This document shows positions 16,528 to 27,394 of a DNA stretch of 64,000 nt, piece by piece. Each line of letters opens with the position of its first letter. Positions within the stretch are counted from its first letter, which is position 1. Below the pieces are notes generated by a model. The model was not told the origin of the DNA. It was given only the letters and a program-made list of their open reading frames with translations, and searched no databases. The position numbers and the translations under genes are program-made. The DNA comes from Chitinimonas prasina (GTDB taxonomy: Bacteria > Pseudomonadota > Gammaproteobacteria > Burkholderiales > Chitinimonadaceae). The DNA lies in assembly GCF_030160395.1 (NCBI RefSeq), contig NZ_BSOG01000003.1:310001-374000 (forward strand). Direction: 5' to 3'.

Positions 16528-17598
16528 GTGACTGACAAGACCCAGCGCATAGTCGTCGGCCTATCGGGCGGCGTGGATTCCTCGGTAACCGCCTGGCTGC
16601 TCAAGCAGCAGGGGATAGACGTGGTCGGCGTATTCATGCAGAACTGGGAAGATGACAACAACGACGAGTTCTGCTCGATCAAGGAGGACTCGCGCGACGC
16701 CATCGCAGTGGCCGACCTGGTGGGCATCGATATCGAGCTGGTGAACTTTGCCACTGAGTACAAGGACAGGGTGTTTGCCTATTTTCTGAGCGAGTACCAG
16801 GCTGGCCGTACGCCCAATCCCGATGTGCTGTGCAATGCCGAGATCAAGTTCAAGGCGTTTCTGGACTATGCCATCAGCCTGGGGGCCGAGAAGATCGCAA
16901 CCGGCCACTATGCCGGCACCGACCTGGCAGCCGACGGGCGCACCCGCTTGCTGCGCGGGGTGGACGAAACCAAGGACCAGAGCTATTTCCTGTACCGCCT
17001 GAGCCAGTACCAGGTATCGCGAGCGGTATTCCCGTTGGGGGGCATGCGCAAGACCGAGGTGCGGCAGATTGCGGCTGAGATCAAGCTGCCCAACCATGCC
17101 AAGAAGGATTCCACCGGGATCTGCTTTATTGGCGAGCGTCCTTTCCGTGAGTTCCTCAACCGCTACCTGCCCAAGGTACCTGGCCGCATGCGTACGGCTG
17201 AGGGCCGTACGGTGGGCGAGCATATGGGCCTGATGTATTACACCCTGGGCCAGCGCCAGGGCTTGAACATCGGTGGGCCGGGCGAGCCCTGGTATGTGGC
17301 GGGCAAGGACATGGCGGCCAATGAGTTGATCGTGGTGCAAGGCCATGATCATCCGCTGCTGCTGAAGGATACCCTGCTGGCCGATCAACTGAGCTGGGTG
17401 GCAGACGAGGCGCCCAGGCCTGGCCGCTATACCGCCAAGACGCGCTACCGCCAGGCCGATGCCAGCTGTGAGCTGCTGGAGGTGCGCGACGGCGTGGCCA
17501 GGCTTCGGTTCGATGTACCGCAGTGGGCGGTGACGCCAGGACAGTCGGCCGTGCTGTATGACGGCGAGGCCTGCCTGGGAGGCGGAATTATCGTTTGA
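16528..17598 (+). CDS. mnmA: tRNA-specific 2-thiouridylase MnmA
   Basis: 356 residues from the GTG at 16528; a TTG two codons earlier is possible. The PP-loop motif [16 protein letters not shown] adenylates U34. Catalytic cysteines sit in LCNAEIKFK (about residue 100) and TGICFIGER (about 197). The enzyme makes s2U34 in tRNA-Lys, -Glu and -Gln in the cytoplasm using the TusE sulfur relay. Confidence 0.97.
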   Translation: MTDKTQRIVVGLSGGVDSSVTAWLLKQQGIDVVGVFMQNWEDDNNDEFCSIKEDSRDAIAVADLVGIDIELVNFATEYKDRVFAYFLSEYQAGRTPNPDVLCNAEIKFKAFLDYAISLGAEKIATGHYAGTDLAADGRTRLLRGVDETKDQSYFLYRLSQYQVSRAVFPLGGMRKTEVRQIAAEIKLPNHAKKDSTGICFIGERPFREFLNRYLPKVPGRMRTAEGRTVGEHMGLMYYTLGQRQGLNIGGPGEPWYVAGKDMAANELIVVQGHDHPLLLKDTLLADQLSWVADEAPRPGRYTAKTRYRQADASCELLEVRDGVARLRFDVPQWAVTPGQSAVLYDGEACLGGGIIV

Positions 17599-17789
17599 TT
17601 AAGCCGAGCATCCTGGCGGCACCAACGCTATAGTGTATTTACTCGATTTGGGGCGGCGCAGGCTGGCCGTGCCCGGCGTGCGTTGCTGCTGCAGTTGATA
17701 CCTCTCTGGGAGGGGGCCGGGCAACGTGGGCCGGCGCGCGCGGCTTCGCTGGCTGTAGGCGAAGGCGAAATCCAGAAAGGAACACCGAT

Positions 17790-19403
17790 ATGTCCATAGG
17801 CAAGCGTCTTGTCGTGATGCTGGCTGCTGCCCTGGTTGCACTGCTTGCGGTGGGTGGTATAGGCCTGAAGGCCTTTATGTCTTTGAATAACCAAGTGCAG
17901 TCGCTTACCGTCGAGAGTATTCCCCGGGTTCAGGCCACCGACGATATTGCTATTTCATACCGTGAGATGCGAGCTTTGCTGCTGTCGCACATCATGGAAG
18001 AGGATGTGGACCTCAAGAAGGCCTTCAACCAGAAGGTGGATGAGGCAGTCAGCAGGGCCAAGCTGGCGGTGGATGGCTACGCCAGCTTTGCCTCGGATGC
18101 GACTGACAAGGCCAACTATGGCGCCCTGAAGGCAGCTTTTGATACCTACCAGGCTGGTTATGCCGAGGCGCTGAAAAGCTCCAGTGCGGCTCAAGCCGAT
18201 CAGGCAGTCGCTGCCCTGTATGGCAAGGTGATACCGGCTGAACAGGTGCTGCAGGCTTCCATCGAGAAGATGGCGGGCTACAACCTCAAGATGCAGGAAG
18301 CCGCAGCGCTGGAGGCGGATAGCGTGTATGAGTCGTCACGCAATCTGTTCATGGTGGTAATTGCCCTGGGCGTGCTGGTACTGGTGGGGTTTGGCTGGTG
18401 GATCTATGGCGCGGTCTCCGGCCCGCTGGCTTTGATGGAGCGCACGGTGGAGCGCATAGGTCGGGACCTCGACTTTACCCAGCGTGTGCCCATCAGCAGC
18501 CGCGACGAGGTAGGCATGACGGTGGCGGCCTTCAATCGCCTGCTCGATACCTTGCAGACCAGCTTCCGGGATATCGCCAGCGGTGTCGACGGCGTCGCGG
18601 GCCAGGCCAATGGCATGGCCGATGCGGCCCGGCAGATGTCGCATAGTTCCACCTCGGCCAGTGAATCGGCCGCCAATATGGCGGCGACCGTGGAGCAGGT
18701 GACGGTCAGCATCAACCATGTGGCCGACAGGGCCAATGAGGCCAATACCATGTCGCGGCGGTCAGGCGATATGGCGGGCGAGGGCGAGGTGGTGATCAAG
18801 GCCACAGTGGCTGAGATCAACGGCATCGCCGAGCGGGTGGCTGATGCATCGGAACAGATCAATCTGCTTGCGCGTGAGAGCGCCAATATCGGTGCCGTGG
18901 TCAGTGTGATCAAAGACGTGGCGGACCAAACCAATCTGCTGGCGCTGAATGCCGCCATCGAGGCAGCCCGTGCAGGTGAGCAGGGACGTGGCTTTGCCGT
19001 GGTGGCAGACGAAGTGCGCAAGCTGGCAGAGCGGACCTCGGTGTCCACGCAGGAGATAGGCGCCCTGATCGCCACCATTCAGCAAGGTGCGGATGCGGCG
19101 GTGAGCCGTATGCGCGAGGTGGTGGAGCGGGTTGATGTCGGCGTGGAAAAAGCCAGGGGGGCCGGCGAGACCATCTTGCAGATACGGCAGGGCTCGGGCC
19201 AAGTGGTGGAGATGGTGGACGATATCAGCCATGCCATCCGCGAGCAGAGCGCGGCCAGTACCAATATCGCCCAACAGGTTGAGCGCATCGCCCAGATGTC
19301 GGAGGAAACCAGCGGCGCTGCCGGCGTCACGGCGGATGCGGCCAACCAGTTGCAGGCCTTGGCCAACCAGATGCAGGTGACGGTGTCGCGCTACCGGGTT
19401 TAG
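17790..19403 (+). CDS. methyl-accepting chemotaxis protein
   Basis: 537 residues, start supported by GAAAGGA. Membrane helix 1 is at about 7-30, then a helical periplasmic sensor of about 155 residues of the four-helix-bundle type, helix 2 at about 186-208, HAMP at about 210-262 and a signalling domain to the end. The hairpin tip reads [20 protein letters not shown] near residue 395. No C-terminal CheR/CheB pentapeptide is present. The ligand is unknown; four-helix-bundle receptors often sense amino or organic acids. Confidence 0.93.
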   Translation: MSIGKRLVVMLAAALVALLAVGGIGLKAFMSLNNQVQSLTVESIPRVQATDDIAISYREMRALLLSHIMEEDVDLKKAFNQKVDEAVSRAKLAVDGYASFASDATDKANYGALKAAFDTYQAGYAEALKSSSAAQADQAVAALYGKVIPAEQVLQASIEKMAGYNLKMQEAAALEADSVYESSRNLFMVVIALGVLVLVGFGWWIYGAVSGPLALMERTVERIGRDLDFTQRVPISSRDEVGMTVAAFNRLLDTLQTSFRDIASGVDGVAGQANGMADAARQMSHSSTSASESAANMAATVEQVTVSINHVADRANEANTMSRRSGDMAGEGEVVIKATVAEINGIAERVADASEQINLLARESANIGAVVSVIKDVADQTNLLALNAAIEAARAGEQGRGFAVVADEVRKLAERTSVSTQEIGALIATIQQGADAAVSRMREVVERVDVGVEKARGAGETILQIRQGSGQVVEMVDDISHAIREQSAASTNIAQQVERIAQMSEETSGAAGVTADAANQLQALANQMQVTVSRYRV

Positions 19404-19424
19404 GTTAAGACAAGTAAGGCAAGC

Positions 19425-19452
19425 AAAAGCCCAAGACCTTGTCTGGGCTTTT
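19425..19452. terminator. bidirectional terminator between the chemoreceptor and thioesterase genes
   Basis: AAAAGCCC pairs with GGGCTTTT with an inner AGAC/GTCT helix and one bulge. A run on one side and T run on the other allow it to serve the plus-strand chemoreceptor gene and the convergent minus-strand thioesterase gene. Confidence 0.85.
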
Positions 19453-19476
19453 CGCGTCTTCAGGCGGCTTGCGGTA

Positions 19477-19902
19477 TCAGCCGGCTGGTGGCCAGTGCGG
19501 CAAGCGCTCGAACATGGTGCGCAGCTCGCCATCCATGGCGATGGCGCTACCTTGCTTGGCATCGAAGATCACGAAGGTGACATCTGCCTCGGCAATGACG
19601 GTATCGCTGCCCTTGAGGCTGACGACCTGGTGAATGACGGCGCTGCGGCTGCCTATCTTCTGCATGGCCGTGGCGATGCTCAACTCTTCGCCCATCAGCG
19701 CGGCGCGGCGGTAGTTGATATTGATGTTGACGATGACAAAGGCGAGGCCGGCCTGGCTGAAGAATTCCAGCGAGCCATGGTCTTCGGTGAAGCCCCAGCG
19801 GGCTTCTTCCAGGAACTCCAGGTAGCGGGCGTTGTTGACGTGGCCGTACAGATCCAGGTGATAGCCGCGTACCTTGATCTCGGTAATGTGTGGATTGCTC
19901 AT
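19477..19902 (-). CDS. hotdog-fold acyl-CoA thioesterase (YbgC/FadM-like)
   Basis: 141 residues from MSNPHITEIKVRGYHLD; the longer frame adds 20 residues that do not fit the family. The active-site segment is DLYGHVNNARYLEFLEEARW near residue 17 with the catalytic Asp and His/Asn pattern of the 4-hydroxybenzoyl-CoA thioesterase group. It hydrolyses short or medium acyl-CoA; physiological substrate unknown. It does not carry tol-pal neighbours, so it is more FadM-like than YbgC-like. Confidence 0.88.
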   Translation of the reverse strand: MSNPHITEIKVRGYHLDLYGHVNNARYLEFLEEARWGFTEDHGSLEFFSQAGLAFVIVNININYRRAALMGEELSIATAMQKIGSRSAVIHQVVSLKGSDTVIAEADVTFVIFDAKQGSAIAMDGELRTMFERLPHWPPAG

Positions 19903-20158
19903 GCTCGATGGGCTCGTGAGTGAGGATGGCGCATCATAGAGCCTGCCATGGACGCTAGCCACTGATTGCTAGCTTGGGCTGTGCAGGTGCCGGGTGCATG
20001 GTCGCTATCTGTTCAAAGCGTTGTTGCCCGCTGGCAGGGCGTTGCGCCGTGTGGTGCGGTCGTTTGCGATGTCCGCAAGCGCTTGATTTGTATTCGGGCA
20101 AATATAAATCCTGCAAGGGTCGTGGCATGGTGAGCCTTGCCACAGGCATAATCGGGCC

Positions 20159-22297
20159 ATGCCTTTGTACCAGATTCCTCCACGGCTACGTCGCTGCCTC
20201 TATGCCTTCGCCTTTTTGCTGGCGGTGGTGGTAGCCGTGCCGCTATTCAACCTCAGTGCCCTGGGCGACAAGCTTGCCGCCGATGCCAGTGATTCGCTGG
20301 GTCGCAAGGTCGAGATAGGCGCCTTGCGCCTGGCCTTGTTGCCGCGCCCCAATGTCACCCTGGAAGACCTGACCATTAGCGAGCCGGATGGCCGCGCCCT
20401 GTTTGCACACTTTGAAAGCGCGCGCTTCTCGCTGGGTTGGGGGGGGCTGATGAAGGGCCGGGCCGAGCTGGTCGATGCTCGAGTCGAAGGCCTGGTAGTG
20501 AATGCCTACCAGCGCCTGGATGGCACGCTTAACATCGACGACCTGCTGGCGCGGCGTCCCAAGCCTGGTCGTGTGGATTGGCGGCCGGAGCGGGTGGACT
20601 TGGTGTCGGCCGCGCTGAACTGGCAGGACGCCCATGGCGCCACGACCCGGTTTCGCAAGCTGGACCTGCACGCGCTGGACCCTGAGGGGGAGAATGGGGC
20701 GGTAACGGTGGTGGGGCAGCTGACTGCACCGGACTGGGGCGGTGGGCTGCGGGTGGATAGCGAGCTGCGGGTAGACCGGGCGAAGCTGGCGGCCAGGCTC
20801 AAGCAATTTCGCCTGGCCATCAATGCGCAGACACCAGAATGGCGCGATGGCCGGTTCGAGCTGGCTGGCGACCTGGAGTTGGGGGCCTTGCCATGGCGGG
20901 CGCAGCTACAGCAGGTGGTGGCGCAGGCAACCGTGCAGCGGGGCGAGCAGCGCTGGCAGGCCAAGCTCAAAACGCCGGCGCTGCGTGGCGGCGAGGGTGG
21001 GCTGGCAACCGGCGAGATTGAGGCGGAGTTCGGTATCAAGAGCCGACTCAGTGAAATCGCCGGCCAACTGAGGCTGGCACGGCTGGCTGCGGAGCCCACG
21101 GGCGGTCTGGCTGCCGACCAGGCCAGGCTGACCCTGCAGCTGCTGGATGACACCCAGAACGCCCAGCTGGAGATAGAGAGCCCCTTGCGCATGGGCAACT
21201 GGCGCACCATGGAGTTGCCGGCCTTTACCCTGACAGGTTCATACCGTAACAAGGCCTTGCCGCAAGGCGCCATCAAGCTGGCGCTGGCTGGCCGCACGGC
21301 GGTGGATCTGGAGCGCGAGCGCTTCGATTGGGATAGCCGGGGCCAGTTGGATGGGGCGCCAGTCACGGCACAGCTGTCGCTGGAGGATTTTGTCTCCTCA
21401 CGCTATGCCTTTGCACTGGATCTGGCCAAGCTCGATCTAACCCCCTACCTGCCCAATGCCGAGGCAGCACCGCTGCTGGACCCAGCACAGCCGCTGTCGC
21501 TGGATTGGCTGAGCGGCCTGGTGGCGCGTGGCGAGGTGCGCATAGGCGAGCTGGATATAGGCCGTTTCCGGGTATTCAACCTGCAGACGCATGTGGATAC
21601 CAAGCGGCGCCAGCTCAAGCTTGATCCGCTGCGGGCGGATATCTACGGCGGCCAGCTCAATGGCAAGCTGTTGCTGGAAGGGGGGGCCAAACCCCGGCTG
21701 CACATGCTGCAGACATTGACCGGCATGGAGGTGGCGGCACTGATGTCCGATACCTTCGGCATAGACCGTCTGTCAGGCCGGGGGACGCTCAATCTGGATA
21801 TCACGGCGCCGGCCAGCAGTATTGCGGCGCTGCGCCAAGGTATGTCGGGGCGGGTGGATCTGATGCTGACCCGTGGCGCCATTGCCGGCCTGGATGTGGG
21901 CGATGTGTTGCGCGGCCTGCGCAGCAACTTGGCCAGGTTGACGGGTGGCGCCATACCGGCAGACGTGGCCCGGCGTACCCGCTTTTCCGACCTCAGCGCC
22001 CGTTTCGTGATCAAGGAAGGCGTGGCCGAGAGCCGTGACCTGGTCATTCGTGCGCCGTTCCTGAATCTGGCGGGCGATGGCCGTATCGATATAGGCCGGG
22101 GCGAGGTGGACTATCTGCTCAATGCCACCGTGCGTGGCGGCAGCGGCGTGCCCGAACTTGATGCCCTGAAAGGTGTGCAGGTGCCAATACAGATCAGCGG
22201 CCCGCTGGCGTCGCCCAGCTACAAGCTCGATACCACGGCCCTGCGGGAGAAGCTGGGTAACGCCGCCAAGCCCGCGGCCGCTGCGCCCAAGCAATGA
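20159..22297 (+). CDS. AsmA-family protein
   Basis: 712 residues. An N-terminal membrane anchor (about 8-32, RCLYAFAFLLAVVVAVPLFN) is followed by a long periplasmic beta-rich domain. The conserved N-terminal block SDSLGRKVEIGALRL...LPRPNVTLEDLTI and the C-terminal AsmA block (SGRGTLNLDITAPASSIAALR, then GRVDLMLTRGAIAGLDVGDVLR) are clear. AsmA-like proteins of this type are linked to phospholipid transport between membranes and outer membrane integrity. It stands alone, with a low-complexity tail (KPAAAAPKQ). Confidence 0.9.
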   Translation: MPLYQIPPRLRRCLYAFAFLLAVVVAVPLFNLSALGDKLAADASDSLGRKVEIGALRLALLPRPNVTLEDLTISEPDGRALFAHFESARFSLGWGGLMKGRAELVDARVEGLVVNAYQRLDGTLNIDDLLARRPKPGRVDWRPERVDLVSAALNWQDAHGATTRFRKLDLHALDPEGENGAVTVVGQLTAPDWGGGLRVDSELRVDRAKLAARLKQFRLAINAQTPEWRDGRFELAGDLELGALPWRAQLQQVVAQATVQRGEQRWQAKLKTPALRGGEGGLATGEIEAEFGIKSRLSEIAGQLRLARLAAEPTGGLAADQARLTLQLLDDTQNAQLEIESPLRMGNWRTMELPAFTLTGSYRNKALPQGAIKLALAGRTAVDLERERFDWDSRGQLDGAPVTAQLSLEDFVSSRYAFALDLAKLDLTPYLPNAEAAPLLDPAQPLSLDWLSGLVARGEVRIGELDIGRFRVFNLQTHVDTKRRQLKLDPLRADIYGGQLNGKLLLEGGAKPRLHMLQTLTGMEVAALMSDTFGIDRLSGRGTLNLDITAPASSIAALRQGMSGRVDLMLTRGAIAGLDVGDVLRGLRSNLARLTGGAIPADVARRTRFSDLSARFVIKEGVAESRDLVIRAPFLNLAGDGRIDIGRGEVDYLLNATVRGGSGVPELDALKGVQVPIQISGPLASPSYKLDTTALREKLGNAAKPAAAAPKQ

Positions 22298-22599
22298 CAA
22301 GCCGATAGGCGAGCCTTCATACCAGTGGGGTGGTGATGGATGGCGCAGGCGCCTGGGTAACCCCGGCGCTGGGCGTGAGCGCAGCCTGAGTCGGCGGGCT
22401 CTCCCCTGAGGGGGTCACACCCCTCGCTGCCGTCCGTCAGCAGTCTGAATGCGCGGCGGTTTTTCAATGATTCAAGTTCATATCAGCCGCTGAAGCAGCC
22501 AAGGCGGGTTGGCCGCCTGTCCCAGCCTTTGGGTGCTGGTGGCGGGCCAGCGATGGCTGGGGGATGTCCCTCGCGGGTCAGGTTTTTTTGCAATCGATC
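22298..22599. other. 302-bp intergenic stretch upstream of the hut operon, no gene seen
   Basis: It holds a 6-bp GAGGGG/CCCCTC hairpin at 22408-22425 without a T run and several GC-rich, weakly paired pieces. I see no convincing ORF with a ribosome site on either strand. Its right end leads into the hutH promoter. Confidence 0.5.
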
Positions 22600-22628
22600 T
22601 TGTCTATACAAATGTAGACGAGTAATCT
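22600..22628 (+). promoter_or_regulatory. hutH promoter with HutC-type operator
   Basis: TTGTCTATACAA (22600-22611) is a near-palindrome like the TTGTATATACAA-type HutC sites known in Pseudomonas. Its left part also reads as a -35 (TTGTCT), with a 17-base spacer and -10 TAATCT (22623-22628). GTCTA at 22602 and TAGAC at 22615 form an outer inverted repeat. HutC bound here would cover the -35. The hutC gene is the second gene downstream, fitting autoregulation by urocanate. Confidence 0.65.
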
Positions 22629-22662
22629 GTGTTTCATTCGATCATCCGATGCGAGAGACACC

Positions 22663-24192
22663 ATGCAAGCCATGACCCTGACCCCCGGTAAACTGACCCA
22701 CAAGCAACTGCGTGCCATCATGGCGGGCGGTGTGCAGCTGACGCTGGACCCTGCGGCCGTACCCGGCATTGAGGCCGGCGCTCGCGCCGTGGCGGCCATC
22801 GTGGCCAAGGGGGCGCCGGCTTATGGCATCAATACCGGCTTTGGCCGCTTGGCTTCCACCCATATCCCGGCCGATCAGCTGGAACTGTTGCAAAAGAACC
22901 TGGTGCTGTCGCACGCCGTGGGCGTGGGCGCGCCGTTGCCCGCATCCATGGTGCGCCTGCTGCTTACGCTCAAGATCTCCAGCATGGGCCGTGGCTATTC
23001 CGGCATACGGCTGGAAGTGATCACGGCGCTGCTCAAGCTCTTGAATGCCGATGTGCTGCCCAGCATCCCTGCCAAGGGTTCGGTAGGCGCGTCGGGTGAC
23101 TTGGCACCCCTGGCCCATATGGCAGCCGTGCTGCTGGGTGTGGGCGAGGTGATGGTGGATGGCAAGTTCCTGCCTGCCGTGGAGGGCCTGGCCCGTGTTG
23201 GCCTCAGCCCCATGACCCTGGGTGCCAAGGAGGGCCTGGCCCTGCTCAACGGTACCCAGGCTTCTACCGCCATTGCGCTGGTGAACCTGTATGCCATAGA
23301 AGACCTGTACCAGACCGGCCTGGTGGCCGGTGCCTTGAGCGTGGACGCGGCCGCCGGCTCGGTCGTGCCGTTTGACCGCCGCATCCACGAGCTGCGTGGC
23401 CATGCCGGCCAGATTGACGCTGCGGCGGCCTATCGCCAGTTGCTGGATGGTTCCGCCATCATTGCCAGCCACAAGGAATGCGACAAGGTGCAGGACCCCT
23501 ACAGCCTGCGCTGCCAGCCGCAGGTGATGGGTGCCTGCCTGGACCAGATGCGCCATGCCGCCAATGTGCTGCTGCGCGAGGCCGACGCGGTATCCGACAA
23601 CCCACTGGTGTTCCCCGATACCAATGAAGTGCTGTCTGGCGGCAACTTCCACGCCGAGCCGGTGGCCTTCGCTGCCGACAACCTGGCCATTGCCGTTTCC
23701 GAAATCGGTGCGCTGGCCGAGCGTCGTATCGCACTTCTGATCGATGCCACCCTGTCCGGCCTGCCACCCTTCCTGGTGAAGGATGGCGGGGTGAACTCTG
23801 GTTTCATGATTGCCCACGTGACGGCCGCTGCGCTGGCCAGCGAAAACAAGACTCTGGCGCATCCGGCCTCGGTGGATTCGCTGCCGACTTCGGCCAACCA
23901 GGAAGACCATGTGTCCATGGCAACCTTTGCTGCCCGCAAGCTGGGCGATATTGCCGAGAATGTGGCGCATATCCTGGCGATAGAACTGCTGGCTGCGGCA
24001 CAGGGGGTGGATCTGCGTGCGCCGCACCAGACCTCGCCACGTTTGCTGGCCGCCATGGCGCTGATCCGTGGCAAGGTGCCGCATTACGATATCGACCGCT
24101 ACTTTGCCCCCGATATCGAGGCCATCACCCAGCTGGTGCGCGACGGGGCTTTTGCCAAGCTGGCGCCGTTCCGCTTCGATTCGCAGGCCTGA
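22663..24192 (+). CDS. hutH: histidine ammonia-lyase
   Basis: 509 residues. The Ala-Ser-Gly triad that forms the MIO electrophile is in [15 protein letters not shown] near residue 145. [12 protein letters not shown] near 54 holds the conserved catalytic Tyr. It converts histidine to urocanate and ammonia, the first step of histidine breakdown. First gene of the hut operon here, behind a HutC-like operator. Confidence 0.98.
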   Translation: MQAMTLTPGKLTHKQLRAIMAGGVQLTLDPAAVPGIEAGARAVAAIVAKGAPAYGINTGFGRLASTHIPADQLELLQKNLVLSHAVGVGAPLPASMVRLLLTLKISSMGRGYSGIRLEVITALLKLLNADVLPSIPAKGSVGASGDLAPLAHMAAVLLGVGEVMVDGKFLPAVEGLARVGLSPMTLGAKEGLALLNGTQASTAIALVNLYAIEDLYQTGLVAGALSVDAAAGSVVPFDRRIHELRGHAGQIDAAAAYRQLLDGSAIIASHKECDKVQDPYSLRCQPQVMGACLDQMRHAANVLLREADAVSDNPLVFPDTNEVLSGGNFHAEPVAFAADNLAIAVSEIGALAERRIALLIDATLSGLPPFLVKDGGVNSGFMIAHVTAAALASENKTLAHPASVDSLPTSANQEDHVSMATFAARKLGDIAENVAHILAIELLAAAQGVDLRAPHQTSPRLLAAMALIRGKVPHYDIDRYFAPDIEAITQLVRDGAFAKLAPFRFDSQA

Positions 24193-24201
24193 GGCGGCGT
24201 G

Positions 24202-24227
24202 CCACGCACCTCGGCGTAGGTGCGTGG
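24202..24227. other. hairpin between hutH and hutC
   Basis: Perfect 10-bp stem (24202-24211 with 24218-24227) and a six-base loop, starting 10 bases after the hutH stop. No T run follows, so it may protect the hutH message 3' end or partly attenuate transcription rather than terminate it. Confidence 0.55.
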
Positions 24228-24340
24228 ATTCAATCACGGGGGCTGCTGGTACTGGCTGCCTTGCTGCCTGGTGGCACCCGTGTAATCCGCTACAAGCAGC
24301 GATGAATTGAGTCCATGACGGGCTCTGAGGTGAGGAGAGC

Positions 24341-25036
24341 ATGAGTACACCGGCCTACCAACAGATCAAGGACTACCTGCTGAGCGAGATACAGGCAGGC
24401 CGCTGGCGTGCCGGTGATCAGGTGCCCAGCGAGAACGAGCTGGTCAAGCGCTTCGATGTGGCCCGCATGACAGTCAACCGCGCAGTGCGCGAGCTGGCGG
24501 CCGAGGGGGTGCTGACCCGTAGCCAGGGCGCGGGCACCTTTGTGGCGGCCACCAAGTACCAGAGCACGCTGGTCGACATCAAGAGCATCGCCGAGGAAAT
24601 CCGCGCACGTGGGCATGAGCATACGGCCGAGCTGCTAAAGCTGCAGGCCGTCAAGGCCGATACCACACTGGCCGCCGAGATGGGCTTGCAGGTGGGGGCG
24701 CCATTGTTCTATTCGCTGATACTGCATCGCGAGAACGGGCTGCCCATCCAGCTGGAGGAACGCTGGGCCAATCCACAGCTGGCGCCGGACTACCTCAAGC
24801 AGGATTACAGCCGCATCACCCCCAACGAATACCTGACCCGTGCCGCGCCCTTATCACGGGTGGAATACCGTATCGAGGCACGCCGGCCCGATCGCACTGC
24901 CAAGGCCAGGCTGGCCATGGACAAGGACGAGCCGTGCCTGGTGCTGCATCGCCGCACCTACTCCCGTGGCCTGGTGGCCAGCGTGGCCAACCTGTACCAC
25001 CCGGCCGGCCGCTACCAGTTCAGCGGGCATTTCTAA
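24341..25036 (+). CDS. hutC: histidine utilization repressor HutC (GntR/UTRA)
   Basis: 231 residues. The GntR winged helix is at about 3-70 (VPSENELVKRFDVARMTVNR, GVLTRSQGAGTFVA). The UTRA domain at about 90-228 carries the urocanate site in this subfamily; FYSLILHRENGLPIQLEERW is typical of HutC. The ATG follows GAGGAGAGC. It lies inside the operon it should repress. Confidence 0.93.
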   Translation: MSTPAYQQIKDYLLSEIQAGRWRAGDQVPSENELVKRFDVARMTVNRAVRELAAEGVLTRSQGAGTFVAATKYQSTLVDIKSIAEEIRARGHEHTAELLKLQAVKADTTLAAEMGLQVGAPLFYSLILHRENGLPIQLEERWANPQLAPDYLKQDYSRITPNEYLTRAAPLSRVEYRIEARRPDRTAKARLAMDKDEPCLVLHRRTYSRGLVASVANLYHPAGRYQFSGHF

Positions 25037-25044
25037 GGTAGGCC

Positions 25045-25548
25045 ATGATGCATCTGCGCCTTGCCCCCATCCAGCTGGACGATGATTTTGCCGAGGCCTA
25101 TGCCATGCGGCGGGATTCCTACCAGGTATCGTTCGGTACCACCGAGGCGTTCGACCGCGATGCCGGACCGGCGGGCGAGCTGTACCGGGCCAGGTTGGCG
25201 CAGCGTTGCGCCGACTACCCGGATGGTTATGTGCATGCCTGGCTGGGGGATGAGATCGTCGGCCAACTGGAGGTCAGGCACGAGCCAGATCAGCCTGGGC
25301 ACGGCTATGTGCATCTGTTCTACCTGCTACCGGCTTGGCGCCATCAAGGCCTGGGTGGGCAGTTGCACGACTATGCCGTCGACTATCTGCGGCGCCACGG
25401 CTGCCATACCGCGCGACTCAGCGTGGACAGACATAATGCTCCTGCTCTGGCCTTCTACCGTCGGCATGGCTGGCGCTTCGACGCTGCCAATCCCAAGCAT
25501 CCAACCACCGATTTTCTGCGCCTGGACCTCAGCCCCGGCGCAGCCTGA
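25045..25548 (+). CDS. GNAT-family N-acetyltransferase in the hut operon
   Basis: 167 residues, 8 bases after hutC with an AAGGTAGG site. The acetyl-CoA loop reads [20 protein letters not shown] near residue 97 (motif A, Q/RxxGxG/A variant), with the motif B segment [14 protein letters not shown] at 132-145. The substrate is unknown. Being co-transcribed between hutC and hutU suggests that it acts on histidine, an intermediate, or a related amino acid, but this is only context. Confidence 0.85.
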   Translation: MMHLRLAPIQLDDDFAEAYAMRRDSYQVSFGTTEAFDRDAGPAGELYRARLAQRCADYPDGYVHAWLGDEIVGQLEVRHEPDQPGHGYVHLFYLLPAWRHQGLGGQLHDYAVDYLRRHGCHTARLSVDRHNAPALAFYRRHGWRFDAANPKHPTTDFLRLDLSPGAA

Positions 25549-25580
25549 TTCGATCTACCCTTCCCCGACAGGAGACCACC

Positions 25581-27254
25581 ATGACCGATCCCCGCATCGA
25601 CCCCAGCCGCGTCATCCGCGCCCCGCGCGGCAGCGAGCTGAGCTGCAAGAGCTGGCTGACCGAAGCTGCCTTCCGCATGATCCAGAACAATCTGGATGCC
25701 GAGGTGGCGGAGCACCCGACTTCGCTGGTGGTCTACGGCGGCATAGGCCGGGCGGCACGCGATTGGGCTTGCTATGACCGCATCCTGGATACGCTCAAGA
25801 CCCTGAACGACGATGAGACGCTGCTGATACAGAGCGGCAAACCGGTGGGGGTGTTCCGTACCCATGCCGACGCGCCGCGTGTGCTGCTGGCTAACTCCAA
25901 TCTGGTGCCGGCCTGGGCCAACTGGGACCATTTCAATGAGCTCGATAAGAAGGGCTTGATGATGTACGGCCAGATGACGGCCGGCTCGTGGATCTACATC
26001 GGTACCCAGGGCATAGTGCAGGGGACCTACGAGACTTTCTACGCCGTTGCCAACCAGCATTTCGATGGCAAGCCGGCAGGCCGCTGGATACTGACCGGTG
26101 GCCTGGGGGGCATGGGCGGCGCCCAGCCGCTGGCCGCCACCATGGCGGGCTTCTCCATGATTGCGGTGGAGTGCGACGAGACCCGCATCGATTTCCGCCT
26201 GAAGACCCGCTATGTGGACAAGAAGGCCCATACCCTGGATGAGGCGCTGGCCATGCTGGATGCCGCCCGGGCTGAAGGCAAGCCGGTATCGGTGGGCCTG
26301 CTGGGCAATGCCGCCGATGTGTTTGGCGAGCTGGTGCAGCGTGGCATCACCCCCGATGTGGTGACCGATCAGACCTCGGCCCATGACCCGGTACACGGCT
26401 ATCTACCGCAGGGCTGGAGCGTGGCGGAGTGGCGCGACAAGCAGAAGTCGGCACCCCAGAGCGTGGTGGAGGCGGCCAGCCGCTCCATGGCTGTGCATGT
26501 GCAAGCCATGCTGGACCTGCAGGCGCGCGGTGCGGCCACCCTCGACTACGGCAACAATATCCGCCAGGTGGCGCTGGACCAGGGCGTCAGCAACGCCTTC
26601 GATTTCCCCGGCTTTGTACCGGCCTATATCCGTCCCTTGTTCTGCAAGGGCGTAGGCCCCTTCCGCTGGGTGGCGCTGTCGGGCGATCCCGAGGATATCT
26701 ACAAGACCGATGCCAAGGTCAAGGAACTGATACCCGACGATCCGCACCTGCACAACTGGCTGGACATGGCGCGCGAGCGTATCGCCTTCCAGGGCCTGCC
26801 GGCCCGTATCTGCTGGGTGGGTCTGGGCGACCGGCATCGCCTGGGGCTGGCCTTCAACGAGATGGTCAGAACGGGCGAGCTGAAGGCCCCCGTGGTCATC
26901 GGCCGCGATCACCTGGACTCGGGTTCGGTGGCCTCCCCGAACCGCGAAACCGAGGCTATGCGCGACGGTAGCGATGCGGTCTCGGACTGGCCCTTGCTCA
27001 ATGCGCTGTTGAACACGGCTGGCGGCGCGACCTGGGTGTCCTTGCACCACGGCGGTGGTGTGGGCATGGGCTATTCGCAGCATTCCGGCGTGGTTATCGT
27101 CTGTGATGGCAGCGATGCTGCCGCCAAGCGTATCGAACGGGTGCTGTGGAACGACCCGGGCACAGGCGTGATGCGCCATGCCGATGCCGGCTATGAGATT
27201 GCACAGACTTGTGCCCGCGAGCAGGGGTTGAACCTGCCCATGCTGGGTCGCTGA
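25581..27254 (+). CDS. hutU: urocanate hydratase (urocanase)
   Basis: 557 residues, the usual length, start behind GACAGGAGACC. NAD-binding block [15 protein letters not shown] near residue 138 and [13 protein letters not shown] near 175 are conserved. The catalytic Cys region is [16 protein letters not shown] near 410. It hydrates urocanate to imidazolonepropionate. Second catabolic gene of the operon. Confidence 0.98.
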   Translation: MTDPRIDPSRVIRAPRGSELSCKSWLTEAAFRMIQNNLDAEVAEHPTSLVVYGGIGRAARDWACYDRILDTLKTLNDDETLLIQSGKPVGVFRTHADAPRVLLANSNLVPAWANWDHFNELDKKGLMMYGQMTAGSWIYIGTQGIVQGTYETFYAVANQHFDGKPAGRWILTGGLGGMGGAQPLAATMAGFSMIAVECDETRIDFRLKTRYVDKKAHTLDEALAMLDAARAEGKPVSVGLLGNAADVFGELVQRGITPDVVTDQTSAHDPVHGYLPQGWSVAEWRDKQKSAPQSVVEAASRSMAVHVQAMLDLQARGAATLDYGNNIRQVALDQGVSNAFDFPGFVPAYIRPLFCKGVGPFRWVALSGDPEDIYKTDAKVKELIPDDPHLHNWLDMARERIAFQGLPARICWVGLGDRHRLGLAFNEMVRTGELKAPVVIGRDHLDSGSVASPNRETEAMRDGSDAVSDWPLLNALLNTAGGATWVSLHHGGGVGMGYSQHSGVVIVCDGSDAAAKRIERVLWNDPGTGVMRHADAGYEIAQTCAREQGLNLPMLGR

Positions 27255-27394
27255 TCAGGCGGGGGGCCGGCCACCAGACGGCAGCACTCCCCCCTGCTGC
27301 CTAGCCGTGCCGCCGCGCTGTTGCCCGGCGGCACGGCCTATTGAAAAATTGAAAACCTGGCCTGAAACCTGGGTCTGCAAACAACGCCAAAGCC

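Noticed and set aside
17599-17789. c-di-GMP riboswitch before the chemoreceptor
   Set aside because: The GEMM core sequences are not present; only GC-rich short pairings.
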